In this document: positions 15,516 to 24,847 of the stretch, one piece after another
Numbering within the stretch: position 1 is the stretch's first letter
Layout: every line of letters begins with the position of its first letter
Origin: JAIBBG01 sp043748015
Lineage (GTDB): Bacteria > Bacteroidota > Bacteroidia > Flavobacteriales_D > Sanyastnellaceae
Length of the DNA: 64,000 bases
NCBI GenBank assembly: GCA_043748015.1
Contig: JAYTOA010000182.1
Location: 13,226-77,225, forward strand
Direction of reading: 5' to 3'
Made by a program: the position numbers and the translations under genes
Notes under the pieces: generated by a model
What the model was told of the DNA's origin: nothing
The model's database searches: none
What the model saw: the letters and a program-made list of their open reading frames with translations, nothing else

Positions 15516-17528
15516 TTACAATCCGATATTCGGAAGTGATGACGGAGTTTCCTTCACGTCAGGTGCAATGGTCGGAATGGCCTTTGGCGAAGTAGTTGGC
15601 GTCAACTCGTGAATATGTCTATCGGCCCACTTTCTTGGCCCTAAGATTTCTTCAAGATCATCTTTGAAAATAACCTCTTTGTCAAGTAGCTTCCTGGCCA
15701 ACTGATCCAACTGCTCTTTGTGTCCAGACAACAAATCTTTAGCCTTTATATAAGCCAATTCAATAATCTTACTTACCTCTTCATCAATAACTCTGGCGGT
15801 TTCTTCGCTATAAGGTTTGGTGAATTGAGATTCGCCACTGCTGTCATAATAGCTGCGATTACCGATTTTTTTATTCAATCCATAAACAGAAACCATTGCA
15901 TAAGCCTGCTTGGTTACTTTCTCGAGATCACTCAAAGCGCCGGTCGAAATTCTACCGAAAGCAACTTCTTCAGCAGCTCTTCCACCAAGTGCGGCGCACA
16001 TCTCGTCGAAGATTTGTTCTGTTGTAGTGATTTGCCTTTCTTCGGGTAAATACCAAGCTGCACCTAATGATCTGCCGCGAGGAACGATCGTCACTTTCAC
16101 CAGAGGCGAAGCGTGTTCCAACAGCCAGCTGATGATGGCGTGACCACTTTCGTGGTATGCAATGGTGGATTTTTCTTCGGGAGTGATCAGTTTATTTTTC
16201 TTCTCAAGTCCACCGATAATTCTATCGACAGCATCAAGAAAATCTTGTTTACCTACAGTCAGTCCACCTTTTCTTGCAGCGATCAATGCTGCTTCGTTAC
16301 AAATGTTTGCGATATCCGCTCCACTGAATCCGGGAGTCTGGCGCGCAAGAAATTCTACATCTACTGATTGATCGAATTTCACATTTTTCAAGTGAACATG
16401 GAATATCTGAACACGCTCATTGAGGTCGGGCATGTCCACATAGATCTGACGATCAAAACGACCGGCGCGCAATAGCGCTTTATCGAGAATATCCGCTCTA
16501 TTGGTAGCAGCAAGAATGATAATTCCGCTGTTGGTCGCGAAACCATCCATTTCAGTAAGAAGTTGGTTCAGCGTATTTTCTCTTTCGTCATTGCTTCCGA
16601 AATTGATACTCTTGCTTCTTGCTCTACCGATTGCATCAATCTCATCGATGAAAATGATGGAAGGTGCTTTTTCTTTTGCTTGTCGGAAAAGGTCACGGAC
16701 ACGGCTTGCACCGACACCGACGAACATTTCTACGAAATCAGAACCACTGAGTGAAAAGAATGGCACTTGCGCTTCACCTGCAACTGCTTTGGCTAGTAAG
16801 GTTTTTCCTGTACCCGGAGGACCAACGAGCAGAGCACCCTTTGGAATTTTCGCCCCAAGTTCTGTATATTTTTTCGGGTTTTTCAGGAATTCCACAATCT
16901 CTTGCACCTCTTGCTTAGCACCTTCGAGACCTGCTACGTCATTGAAAGTTACCAACGTTCCTTTTCCTTTATCGAAGAGTTGTGCTTTTGATTTTCCGAT
17001 GCTGAAAATTTGCCCACCAGGACCAGATGGACCACCAAGTCGACGCATAATTAGTACCCAGACACCGATGATCAATCCAAAACCGACGATCCAGAATAAA
17101 AGATTCTGACCGAATTCATTCACAGGTTTAAACTCCACCGCGAATCTGTTTTGATCACCGAGTTCTTCAATCTCATCAATCTTGTTTTCACTTGGCGGAA
17201 TATTGAACCAAAAGTCGCTGGAGCGATTAAAACCTGTTACGATTGGCTGGTTGCCCAACTTACTCGCAAGTGCTGAACGCCCAATGGAATCAAGGTAAAC
17301 TCTGGCAACGACGCCATTGTATTCAACCTTGCTGAGGTATCCACTCTCCGCATATGATTTAAACTCACGATAGTCTATTTGTTTTCCATCGTTACCACTA
17401 CTGAACACCATCATACCAATAAGTACCATGGCAATCAAAATATAAATCCAATAAAAGTTCATGGACTTTTTATCAACTTCACCCGGAGGCATTCCCTTCT
17501 TTCTCGGGTCTTTTTGCTCTTCTGACAT
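15516..17528 (-). CDS. ftsH: ATP-dependent zinc metalloprotease FtsH
   Basis: A 670-residue membrane AAA+ protease that degrades misfolded membrane proteins and regulatory substrates. The order is a cytoplasmic N-tail, TM1 (~25-43), a periplasmic domain, TM2 (~143-162), Walker A GPPGTGKT (236-243), Walker B IIFIDEIDA (~291-299), the pore loop FVGVG, the second region of homology ATNRADILDKALLRAGRFDRQ, and the zinc site HESGH (459-463) with a downstream Asp (TGALSDLEK). All active-site residues are intact. The C-terminus is Pro/Thr-rich. It lies 31 bases after rsfS on the same strand, a common pairing in Bacteroidota. Confidence 0.97.
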   Translation of the reverse strand: MSEEQKDPRKKGMPPGEVDKKSMNFYWIYILIAMVLIGMMVFSSGNDGKQIDYREFKSYAESGYLSKVEYNGVVARVYLDSIGRSALASKLGNQPIVTGFNRSSDFWFNIPPSENKIDEIEELGDQNRFAVEFKPVNEFGQNLLFWIVGFGLIIGVWVLIMRRLGGPSGPGGQIFSIGKSKAQLFDKGKGTLVTFNDVAGLEGAKQEVQEIVEFLKNPKKYTELGAKIPKGALLVGPPGTGKTLLAKAVAGEAQVPFFSLSGSDFVEMFVGVGASRVRDLFRQAKEKAPSIIFIDEIDAIGRARSKSINFGSNDERENTLNQLLTEMDGFATNSGIIILAATNRADILDKALLRAGRFDRQIYVDMPDLNERVQIFHVHLKNVKFDQSVDVEFLARQTPGFSGADIANICNEAALIAARKGGLTVGKQDFLDAVDRIIGGLEKKNKLITPEEKSTIAYHESGHAIISWLLEHASPLVKVTIVPRGRSLGAAWYLPEERQITTTEQIFDEMCAALGGRAAEEVAFGRISTGALSDLEKVTKQAYAMVSVYGLNKKIGNRSYYDSSGESQFTKPYSEETARVIDEEVSKIIELAYIKAKDLLSGHKEQLDQLARKLLDKEVIFKDDLEEILGPRKWADRHIHELTPTTSPKAIPTIAPDVKETPSSLPNIGL

Positions 17529-17559
17529 TATATTCTTCTTCTGTTTATTTTTCTATTAT

Positions 17560-17985
17560 TTAATCAACTCTTTTCATTGCGGCGTCTGCCCATAAATCTT
17601 CTAGGGCATAAAAATCGCGGGCTTCCTTATCAAAAATGTGAACGACAATATCCACATAATCCAACAACACCCATTTCGCATTTTGAATTCCCTCCACGTG
17701 CCATGGCTGATCACCACAACTTTTCGCAGTTTCCTTTTCTACCGATTGTGCAATGGCTTTTACCTGCGTATTACTTGATCCATGACAGATTACGAAATAA
17801 TCTGCCATTGTGTGATGAATAGTTCGCAGATCCAAAATCGTAATGTCGTTCGCTTTCACATCCTGCATTCCAACGATAACGGATTCGAGTAAATCAGGTG
17901 TGGCACCAACAGGGTTCTTCTTCAATGAGATATTTTCTTTGTTTACAATGTTCGCAAATGTAGTAGCGCTCGACGCTGCAACCAT
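17560..17985 (-). CDS. rsfS: Ribosome silencing factor RsfS (Iojap family)
   Basis: A 141-residue protein of the DUF143/Iojap family, which binds ribosomal protein uL14 and blocks subunit joining when nutrients are scarce. Family blocks are DITILDLRTIHHTMADYFVICHGSSNTQVKAIA, WHVEGIQNAKWVLLDYVDIVVHIF and REFY-like ARDFYALEDLWADA. The N-terminal ~30 residues are a longer, low-similarity tail, so a later start is possible. Same operon as ftsH; divergent from birA. Confidence 0.93.
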   Translation of the reverse strand: MVAASSATTFANIVNKENISLKKNPVGATPDLLESVIVGMQDVKANDITILDLRTIHHTMADYFVICHGSSNTQVKAIAQSVEKETAKSCGDQPWHVEGIQNAKWVLLDYVDIVVHIFDKEARDFYALEDLWADAAMKRVD

Positions 17986-18071
17986 ACCAACTGTGGAATA
18001 ATATTATATGATCTTCAATAATTGTCGATCATAATCTACTTCCTTTGTACCTGAACTACTTCCTTTGTTTT

Positions 18072-18812
18072 ATGCTATTCAACGAAAGAGCCATTATCAG
18101 ATTGGAGACGGTTGACTCAACCAACAACTATGCTGCCAATCTGGTTAGGCTGTCACTTCCGCCTGAAGGCACTGTCATTACGGCACAAGAGCAGACTTTC
18201 GGCAAGGGTCAAAGAAATTCAGATTGGGAAAGTCTATCCGGTGAAAATCTGCTATGCAGTGTTGTTCTTTACCCTAAGTTTCTCAGAGCAGAAAATCAAT
18301 TCACACTCAGTCAAACCATTGCCGTTGCCTTGCGTGAGATTTTCGAACACGAAATGGAAACGGAAGCTTTCATCAAATGGCCGAATGACATCATTGTAAA
18401 CGATAAAAAAATCGCAGGAATCCTTATTGAAAATACACTGTCAAATCAACGGTTGTCAAGTTCAATAATTGGCATCGGCATCAATGTAAACCAAACTTCG
18501 TTCGACACGTTGAAGGCTACTTCAATGAAGCGTGTCACCGGCAAGTTTCATGATGTTGAAGCATTACTATTATTTCTGATTCATTCGATTGAAAAGTATT
18601 ATTTCAAACTACAAACCGTTGGATCTACCGAAATCACGCAGATGTACAACGAACACCTTTACAAGCTAAACCGGTTATCTGATTTTGTCTTCGAAAACCG
18701 ACAAATCAAAGCAACTATCACGGGCGTAGATATTTCCGGTAAGCTAAAACTTAAAAATGAAGACGGTCAACAGTTCTCATGCGACCTCAAAGAAATTTCA
18801 ATGATTCTTTGA
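18072..18812 (+). CDS. birA: Biotin--[acetyl-CoA-carboxylase] ligase
   Basis: A 246-residue biotin protein ligase without the N-terminal DNA-binding domain, so a pure ligase (group I). Motifs: LETVDSTNNYA, the biotinyl-AMP loop QTFGKGQRNSDWES (GRGRRGR-like), KWPNDIIVNDKKIAGILIE, and IIGIGINVNQ. It attaches biotin to the carboxylase carrier protein. The start at 18072 (MLFNERAIIRLETVDST) gives the normal short distance to the first motif. Upstream, CTACTTCCTTTGT occurs twice, 20 bases apart, with no clear meaning. Confidence 0.93.
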   Translation: MLFNERAIIRLETVDSTNNYAANLVRLSLPPEGTVITAQEQTFGKGQRNSDWESLSGENLLCSVVLYPKFLRAENQFTLSQTIAVALREIFEHEMETEAFIKWPNDIIVNDKKIAGILIENTLSNQRLSSSIIGIGINVNQTSFDTLKATSMKRVTGKFHDVEALLLFLIHSIEKYYFKLQTVGSTEITQMYNEHLYKLNRLSDFVFENRQIKATITGVDISGKLKLKNEDGQQFSCDLKEISMIL

Positions 18813-18900
18813 AAAATATTTCCCTTAATTTTATGCGCGCATAACAAATTTTGCACTTCATTCGTAGCATAAACATTTTTTGGACATACGAAAAGATTAC

Positions 18901-19344
18901 ATGAAGCCGGACGAAACAATTGATTTTCACATACGCTGGGCTTGGGCTAAAATTTCTAAAGCATACAATGCCGAAGCAGCTAAGAATGGAGGGACTATGG
19001 CCATTGGATATGCTTTACTCAACATCGACAAAGAAGGCACGCCTAGCACCAAATTAGGTCCAAAGATGGGAATGGAACCTACCAGTCTTTCCCGCATTCT
19101 TAAGAGTATGGAAGATCTCAAACTCATCAAACGCATTCCTGATAAGAACGATAAACGTGTGGTGAATGTATTGCTGACCAACAAAGGAAACGACATGCGC
19201 ACTGCCTCTAAAGAAGCAGTTATTAAATTCAATAGTGCGATCGCTGAAAGCATTCCGCCGGACAAGTTGAACACATGTCTTGAAGTATTGAAACAAATCA
19301 ATTTTATACTGGAAAACAAAGTATTTGAATCTGAAACCCTATAA
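18901..19344 (+). CDS. MarR-family transcriptional regulator
   Basis: A 147-residue winged-helix regulator with the typical layout: N-terminal dimer helix (IRWAWAKISKAYNAEAAKNG), recognition region LGPKMGMEPTSLSRILKSMEDLKLIKR, the wing PDKNDKRVVNVLLTNKG and a C-terminal dimer helix. ATG 18901 is used; a TTG 21 bases earlier is less likely. It is followed after 24 bases by fadN-fadA-fadE on the same strand. By position, and by analogy with acyl-CoA-responsive regulators of beta-oxidation, it probably controls this operon. The ligand is inferred, not seen. Confidence 0.9.
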   Translation: MKPDETIDFHIRWAWAKISKAYNAEAAKNGGTMAIGYALLNIDKEGTPSTKLGPKMGMEPTSLSRILKSMEDLKLIKRIPDKNDKRVVNVLLTNKGNDMRTASKEAVIKFNSAIAESIPPDKLNTCLEVLKQINFILENKVFESETL

Positions 19345-19368
19345 CCGCAACGGGAAATTATTATTGAA

Positions 19369-21774
19369 ATGAAAAGAACCATTAAAAAAGCAGCTGTCAT
19401 TGGAAGTGGTGTCATGGGCTCAAGAATAGCCTGCCATTTTGCCAACATCGGACTTGACGTTGTGCTTCTCGACATCGTTCCTAGTGAATTGAACGAAAAA
19501 GAAAAAGCCTCAGGAAAAAAACTGGAAGACAAAGTAGTTCGCAACAGAATTGTAAACGAAGCTTTGGACGCGGCTCTAAAGTCGAATCCATCGCCGATCT
19601 ATAAAAAATCCTTTGCTTCGAAAATCACAACCGGCAATCTGGATGATGATCTTTCGAAACTTAAAGATTGCGATTGGATTATCGAAGCAGTTACTGAAAG
19701 ACTCGACATCAAAAAATCAGTTTACACAAAAATAGAGGCCAATAGAAAACCGGGAAGTTTGATCACTTCAAACACATCGGGTATTCCAATTGGTATGCTG
19801 ATAGATGGACGAAGTGCTGATTTCAGAGAACATTTTTGTGGCACTCACTTTTTCAATCCACCTCGTTATCTCAAATTGCTGGAAATAATTCCATCACCCG
19901 AAACGTCGAAAGAAGTGCTTGACTTCTTTGCCGACTACGGTCAGAGATATTTGGGTAAAGTTGTTGTTCACTGCAAAGACACTCCGGCATTCATTGCAAA
20001 TCGCGTGGGTGTATATAGTATACAAGCATTGTTTCATCTTGTAAAAGAGATGGATCTTTCAGTTGAAGAAGTGGACAAACTCACCGGACCGGTTCTTGGA
20101 AGACCAAAAAGCGCTACGTTTCGAACTTGTGATGTTGTCGGACTCGACACACTTGTGCATGTGGCCAATGGCGTCAAAGACAATTGTCCAAAAGATGAAT
20201 CTGCTGAAACATTTGCCATTCCTGATTACGTACAGAAAATGGTCGAGAACAAATGGATTGGCGATAAGACTAGACAAGGCTTTTATAAGAAAACAAAAAA
20301 CGAAAAAGGTGAAACGGAAATCCTTTCACTCAATCTTAAGACGCTGGAATATGGTCAACAGAAGAAGGCAAAATTTGCAACGCTGGAAGCGACAAAGCCT
20401 ATCGATGATCTACACAAACGCATTCCTGTTTTATACAACGGAAGCGACAAAGCAGGGGAATTTTACAAGAAATCATTCAGCGGATTGTTCGCATATGTGA
20501 GCAATCGCATTCCTGAAATCAGTGACAATATTTATAGCATTGATGAAGCCATGAAAGCCGGATTCGGTTGGCAGTTAGGACCATTCGAAACTTGGGACCT
20601 TGTAGGCATTGCCAATGGTGTCAAAGATGCCGAAGCCAATGGAAAAAAAGCGGCATCATGGATTGGTGAAATGATTGCTGCCGGCCACACGTCATTCTAT
20701 AAAATTGAAGACGGAAAGAAAAAATATTACGATCCTTCATCAAAATCATATTTAACAGTTCCTGCTCCTGCCAAGCAAATCGTTTTGTCTCAACTTCCTG
20801 ATAGCGCAACTGTTTGGAAGAACGCTGTTACAACAATTCGTCATCTCGGTGATGGTATTTTGTGTTGCAGCTGGAACACAAAAATGAATACCATCGGAGG
20901 TGAAGTCATCGAAGGTTTGAATAAAGCCATTGATCTCGCCGAAAAAGAATACCGCGGACTTGTGCTATACAACGACGGTGAAAATTTCTCAGCAGGTGCC
21001 AACGTCGGAATGATATTCATGTTTGCCGCAGAACAGGATTATGACGAACTCGACATGGCCATTCGAATGTTTCAAAATGTGGTAATGCGCATGAGACATT
21101 CAGCTATTCCTGTTGTTGGCGCGCCTCACAATCTTGCACTCGGTGGAGGATGTGAATTGAATCTTCACGTTGACAAAGTGATTGCTCATGCCGAACTTTA
21201 TATGGGTCTTGTGGAATTTGGTGTTGGTGTAATTCCAGGTGGCGCGGGGACGAAAGAATTCGCAGTTCGATGCAGCGATGAATTCAACGACGGTGATATA
21301 CGACTTAACACTTTCCGCAATCGATTCCTCACCATTGGACAAGCGAAAGTTTCTACCTCTGCGTACGAAGCATTTGAACTCGGCTATCTTAGAAATGGAA
21401 TCGATGAAGTTGTTGTGAGTCGTGAATTACAATTGTCAAGAGCGAAAGAGGCTTGTCTTGAAATGGCGGATGCCGGTTACACTAAACCAACAATGCGCAA
21501 AGACATCACAGTTCTCGGACAAGAAGCGCTTGGTATTGTTTACATAGGAGCCAACACCATGAAGAGTGGACACTATATCAGTGAACACGATCAGTTAATC
21601 TCTGAAAAATTAGGTTTTGTTCTTGCCGGTGGCGATCTGAGTGCTTCAACGCAAGTGAGTGAACAATACTTACTCGATCTCGAAAGAAAAACTTTCATGG
21701 AGTTGTGTCAGCAACGCAAATCTCTCGAGCGCATGCAATCTCTTATTACTACAGGTAAAATTTTAAGAAACTAA
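19369..21774 (+). CDS. fadN: 3-hydroxyacyl-CoA dehydrogenase / enoyl-CoA hydratase (FadN type)
   Basis: An 801-residue multifunctional beta-oxidation enzyme. The dehydrogenase comes first: a NAD-binding GSGVMGSRIACHFANIG at residues 12-28, the HCDH signature FFNPPRYLKLLEIIP and VVVHCKDTPAFIANRVG, and a C-terminal HCDH domain in two parts. An enoyl-CoA hydratase/isomerase domain follows in the last third (NDGENFSAGANVGMIF; APHNLALGGGCELNLHVDKVIAH; GLVEFGVGVIPGGAGTKE). This order is the reverse of E. coli FadB and matches Bacillus FadN. It hydrates enoyl-CoA and oxidises 3-hydroxyacyl-CoA. The next gene, a thiolase, starts four bases later. Confidence 0.93.
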   Translation: MKRTIKKAAVIGSGVMGSRIACHFANIGLDVVLLDIVPSELNEKEKASGKKLEDKVVRNRIVNEALDAALKSNPSPIYKKSFASKITTGNLDDDLSKLKDCDWIIEAVTERLDIKKSVYTKIEANRKPGSLITSNTSGIPIGMLIDGRSADFREHFCGTHFFNPPRYLKLLEIIPSPETSKEVLDFFADYGQRYLGKVVVHCKDTPAFIANRVGVYSIQALFHLVKEMDLSVEEVDKLTGPVLGRPKSATFRTCDVVGLDTLVHVANGVKDNCPKDESAETFAIPDYVQKMVENKWIGDKTRQGFYKKTKNEKGETEILSLNLKTLEYGQQKKAKFATLEATKPIDDLHKRIPVLYNGSDKAGEFYKKSFSGLFAYVSNRIPEISDNIYSIDEAMKAGFGWQLGPFETWDLVGIANGVKDAEANGKKAASWIGEMIAAGHTSFYKIEDGKKKYYDPSSKSYLTVPAPAKQIVLSQLPDSATVWKNAVTTIRHLGDGILCCSWNTKMNTIGGEVIEGLNKAIDLAEKEYRGLVLYNDGENFSAGANVGMIFMFAAEQDYDELDMAIRMFQNVVMRMRHSAIPVVGAPHNLALGGGCELNLHVDKVIAHAELYMGLVEFGVGVIPGGAGTKEFAVRCSDEFNDGDIRLNTFRNRFLTIGQAKVSTSAYEAFELGYLRNGIDEVVVSRELQLSRAKEACLEMADAGYTKPTMRKDITVLGQEALGIVYIGANTMKSGHYISEHDQLISEKLGFVLAGGDLSASTQVSEQYLLDLERKTFMELCQQRKSLERMQSLITTGKILRN

Positions 21775-21778
21775 TCAC

Positions 21779-22957
21779 ATGAACGCATATATCATAGCGG
21801 GTTATCGCACAGCAGTAGGAAAAGCACCACGCGGATTGTTCAGGTTTTATCGACCTGATGATCTCGGTGCGGTCGTTGTCAAAAAACTCATTTCGGATTT
21901 TCCTCAACTCGACATCAATCGCATTGATGATGTGATTGTTGGTAATGCAACACCGGAAGCCGAGCAAGGTCTGAACATCGGAAGAATGATTTCGCTGATG
22001 GGACTGGATACGGTGAAAGTTCCGGGCATGACTGTCAATAGATATTGCTCGAGCGGACTTGAAACCATCGCCATCGCATCTGCGAAAATTCACGCCGGTA
22101 TGGCAGATTGTATTATCGCAGGAGGTGTTGAAACAATGTCGCCAATTCCGTTTGGTGGATGGCGAATTGTTCCGAATTCAACAGTCGCAAAGAACAATCC
22201 AGACTGGTATTGGGGAATGGGACTTACCGCTGAGGCTGTCGCCAATGATTATAAAGTTTCTCGTGAAGACCAGGATATTTTCTCCTATCACTCACATCAA
22301 AAAGCGATTGGTGCAATTGAAAAGGGCTTGTGGAAAGATGAAATCGTTCCTGTGGAAGTGAAAGAAATTTTTCTTGACGCGAAAGAAAAACGTCAAGAAA
22401 GAAAATATATAGTGGATACCGATGAAGGCGCAAGAAGAGATACTTCAGTTGAATTACTGGCAAAACTGCGCCCCGTGTTCGATGCACGAGGTAGTGTTAC
22501 CGCAGGTAATTCTTCGCAAACATCTGATGGTGCCGCATTCGTGATGGTGGTGTCGGAAAGAATGTTGAAAGAACTCAACGTGAAACCTATCGCTCAACTG
22601 AAGAGCTACCACGTTGCAGCGCTGGAGCCACGCATCATGGGTGTGGGTCCAATCTATGCAGTTCCGGGCGCGTTGCTGCGTGCCGGTTTGAAAAAAGAAG
22701 ATATCGATTTGTATGAATTGAATGAGGCTTTCGCATCGCAATCGCTCGCTGTCATCCGCGAACTCGGACTTAATCCGGATATCGTCAATGTGAATGGAGG
22801 AGCAATTGCGCTTGGCCATCCACTTGGGTGCACAGGCGCAAAATTGTCGGTTCAACTCTTCAATGAAATGAGAAGAAGAAAAAGTAAGTACGGTGTTGTA
22901 ACCATGTGTGTGGGCACCGGACAAGGCGCAGCCGGAGTTTATGAATTACTCAATTGA
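21779..22957 (+). CDS. fadA: Acetyl-CoA acyltransferase (3-ketoacyl-CoA thiolase)
   Basis: A 392-residue thiolase with the nucleophilic Cys at residue 90 in NRYCSSGLETIA, the His in GGAIALGHPLGCTGAK, and the second Cys in VTMCVGTGQGAAG. It cleaves 3-ketoacyl-CoA to acetyl-CoA and a shortened acyl-CoA, the last beta-oxidation step. It sits between fadN and an acyl-CoA dehydrogenase, which settles its role. Confidence 0.94.
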   Translation: MNAYIIAGYRTAVGKAPRGLFRFYRPDDLGAVVVKKLISDFPQLDINRIDDVIVGNATPEAEQGLNIGRMISLMGLDTVKVPGMTVNRYCSSGLETIAIASAKIHAGMADCIIAGGVETMSPIPFGGWRIVPNSTVAKNNPDWYWGMGLTAEAVANDYKVSREDQDIFSYHSHQKAIGAIEKGLWKDEIVPVEVKEIFLDAKEKRQERKYIVDTDEGARRDTSVELLAKLRPVFDARGSVTAGNSSQTSDGAAFVMVVSERMLKELNVKPIAQLKSYHVAALEPRIMGVGPIYAVPGALLRAGLKKEDIDLYELNEAFASQSLAVIRELGLNPDIVNVNGGAIALGHPLGCTGAKLSVQLFNEMRRRKSKYGVVTMCVGTGQGAAGVYELLN

Positions 22958-23053
22958 TAAAATCTTCGAACAATAAATAACCGCTATCGTAGGTGAAATT
23001 TGATGCCTAGAGCCTAAAAATATTAAACCCACATAAATTTAAAAATCGACACC

Positions 23054-24847
23054 ATGTCAGAAACCATAACTACTAAACCAATCACCGGCGGAGAATTTCT
23101 GATCCGCGAAACATCCTTCAATGATGTATTCATTCCTGAAGAATTCAGTGAAGAACAAATGATGATGAAAAAAACCTGCGAAGATTTTGTTGCGCAGGAA
23201 ATCGATTCAAAGCTCGACGCCATTGATCATCAAGAAGAAGGATTGATGCAAAGCATTCTTGACAAAGCCGGCGAGCTAGGTCTTCTCGGAATCTCTGTGC
23301 CAGAAGAATATGGTGGCATGGGTATGGACTTCAAAACGTCAATGCTCGTGACGGAAGCACTCGGTGCAGGATTTTCGTTTAGTGTTGCTTACGGCGCACA
23401 AACAGGAATTGGAACACTTCCTATTCTTTATTATGGTAATGAAGCACAGAAGAAAAAGTTTATTCCGAAAATCGCTTCAGGTGAGTGGAAAAGTTGTTAT
23501 TGCCTCACAGAGCCCGGAAGCGGAAGCGATGCTAACAGCGGAAAAACGAAAGCTGTACCAAGCGCTGACGGAAAAACCTATGTGATCAACGGACAAAAAA
23601 TGTGGATCACGAACGGCGGATTCGCCGATGTGCTCATTCTCTTCGCAAAGATTGAAGACGACGCAAACCTTTCTGCGTTCATTCTCACTAGAGATATGGA
23701 AGGCATCACTTTCAATCCTGAAGAAAAAAAGATGGGCATCAAAGGCTCATCTACCAGACAAATATTTTTCAATAATGTGAATGTACCCGCTGAGAACTTA
23801 CTAAGCGAACGAGGCAATGGCTTCAAGATCGCTGTGAACATCCTCAACATCGGTCGTATCAAACTTGGCGGAGGCGTGTTGGGCGGATCAAAAGCGACAT
23901 TGACTGACGCAATACACTACGCCAACGAGCGTCAGCAATTCGGAAGACCCATCATGAAGTATGGCGCAATTCGCCACAAGATCGGTGACATGTGCATCCG
24001 CATTTTTGCTTTGGAAAGTGCGGTTTACAGAGCCACTCAGAATATCGACGATGCGATAAACGCTCTTGCAGCAGGTGGCATCGACAAAAGCAGTGCGGTG
24101 TTGAAAGGCATCGCCTCCTTCGCACCTGAGTGTGCGATACTGAAAGTGTATGGTTCTGAAGTGCTTGATTTCGTTGTGGACGAAGCTGTGCAAATTCATG
24201 GCGGCATGGGATATAGCGCTGAAACCCGCGTGGAAAGAGCTTATCGCGATGCGCGCATCAACCGGATTTTCGAAGGAACAAACGAAATCAATCGTTTGTT
24301 GACAGTAGATATGGTGCTCAAAAAAGCAATGAAAGGTGAACTCGATTTAATGGGACCAGCGATGAAAGTTGCCGGTGAATTGATGTCGATTCCTGACTTT
24401 GGCGATGCGCCTTCAAACCTTTTTGAAGAGTGTCACAAGTATCTCGCGAATTTCAAAAAAGCCATTCTGATGGTTGCAGGTGCTGCCGTGCAAAAACTGA
24501 TGGCTCAACTTGACAAAGAGCAGGAAGTTTTGATGAACGTGGCCGACATGATTATTGAAACGTATTTGGCCGAATCACTTTTGCTCAGGGTTGAAAAACT
24601 TGCAAGCATGCATGGAGAAGATTCTGTTGCATTGCAAAAAGATATACTTAGCGTTTTCTTCTTCGATACAGCAGAAAAATTATCACACAATGGAAAAGAA
24701 GCATTGCTCGCATTTGGCAGCGGTGATGAATTGCGCATGATGATGATGGGGCTTCGTCGCTTTACGAAAACAGAACCTTTCAACGTGAAAGATGCGCGCA
24801 GAAATGTTGCCGCAAAAGTGATCGAAGACAACAAATACAGCCTCTAA
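23054..24847 (+). CDS. fadE: Acyl-CoA dehydrogenase
   Basis: A 597-residue FAD enzyme catalysing the first oxidation of beta-oxidation. Family blocks: CYCLTEPGSGSDANS, YVINGQKMWITNGGFAD, NERQQFGRPI, and VQIHGGMGYSAETRVERAYRDARINRIFEGTNEINR, with the catalytic Glu in FEGTNEI. Compared with the usual ~380-residue form it has a C-terminal extension of about 170 residues, as in VLCAD/ACAD9-like and Bacillus FadE enzymes, which suggests long-chain substrates. It begins 96 bases after fadA; that gap holds nothing recognisable. It is last gene of the operon. Confidence 0.93.
   Translation: MSETITTKPITGGEFLIRETSFNDVFIPEEFSEEQMMMKKTCEDFVAQEIDSKLDAIDHQEEGLMQSILDKAGELGLLGISVPEEYGGMGMDFKTSMLVTEALGAGFSFSVAYGAQTGIGTLPILYYGNEAQKKKFIPKIASGEWKSCYCLTEPGSGSDANSGKTKAVPSADGKTYVINGQKMWITNGGFADVLILFAKIEDDANLSAFILTRDMEGITFNPEEKKMGIKGSSTRQIFFNNVNVPAENLLSERGNGFKIAVNILNIGRIKLGGGVLGGSKATLTDAIHYANERQQFGRPIMKYGAIRHKIGDMCIRIFALESAVYRATQNIDDAINALAAGGIDKSSAVLKGIASFAPECAILKVYGSEVLDFVVDEAVQIHGGMGYSAETRVERAYRDARINRIFEGTNEINRLLTVDMVLKKAMKGELDLMGPAMKVAGELMSIPDFGDAPSNLFEECHKYLANFKKAILMVAGAAVQKLMAQLDKEQEVLMNVADMIIETYLAESLLLRVEKLASMHGEDSVALQKDILSVFFFDTAEKLSHNGKEALLAFGSGDELRMMMMGLRRFTKTEPFNVKDARRNVAAKVIEDNKYSL

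Noticed and set aside
15337..15612. 91-residue frame on the plus strand
   Set aside because: It spans the ftsH terminator and runs antisense into the ftsH 3' end; no domain is visible.
16501..17109. 202-residue frame on the plus strand inside ftsH
   Set aside because: Antisense shadow of the AAA domain; low-complexity Ser/Pro/Leu composition.
18036..18068. Direct repeat CTACTTCCTTTGT before birA as an operator
   Set aside because: BirA here lacks a DNA-binding domain, and the repeat could be chance; no second example in the window supports a binding site.
18927..19544. 205-residue frame on the minus strand over marR/fadN
   Set aside because: It lies opposite two well-supported genes and has no recognised domain.
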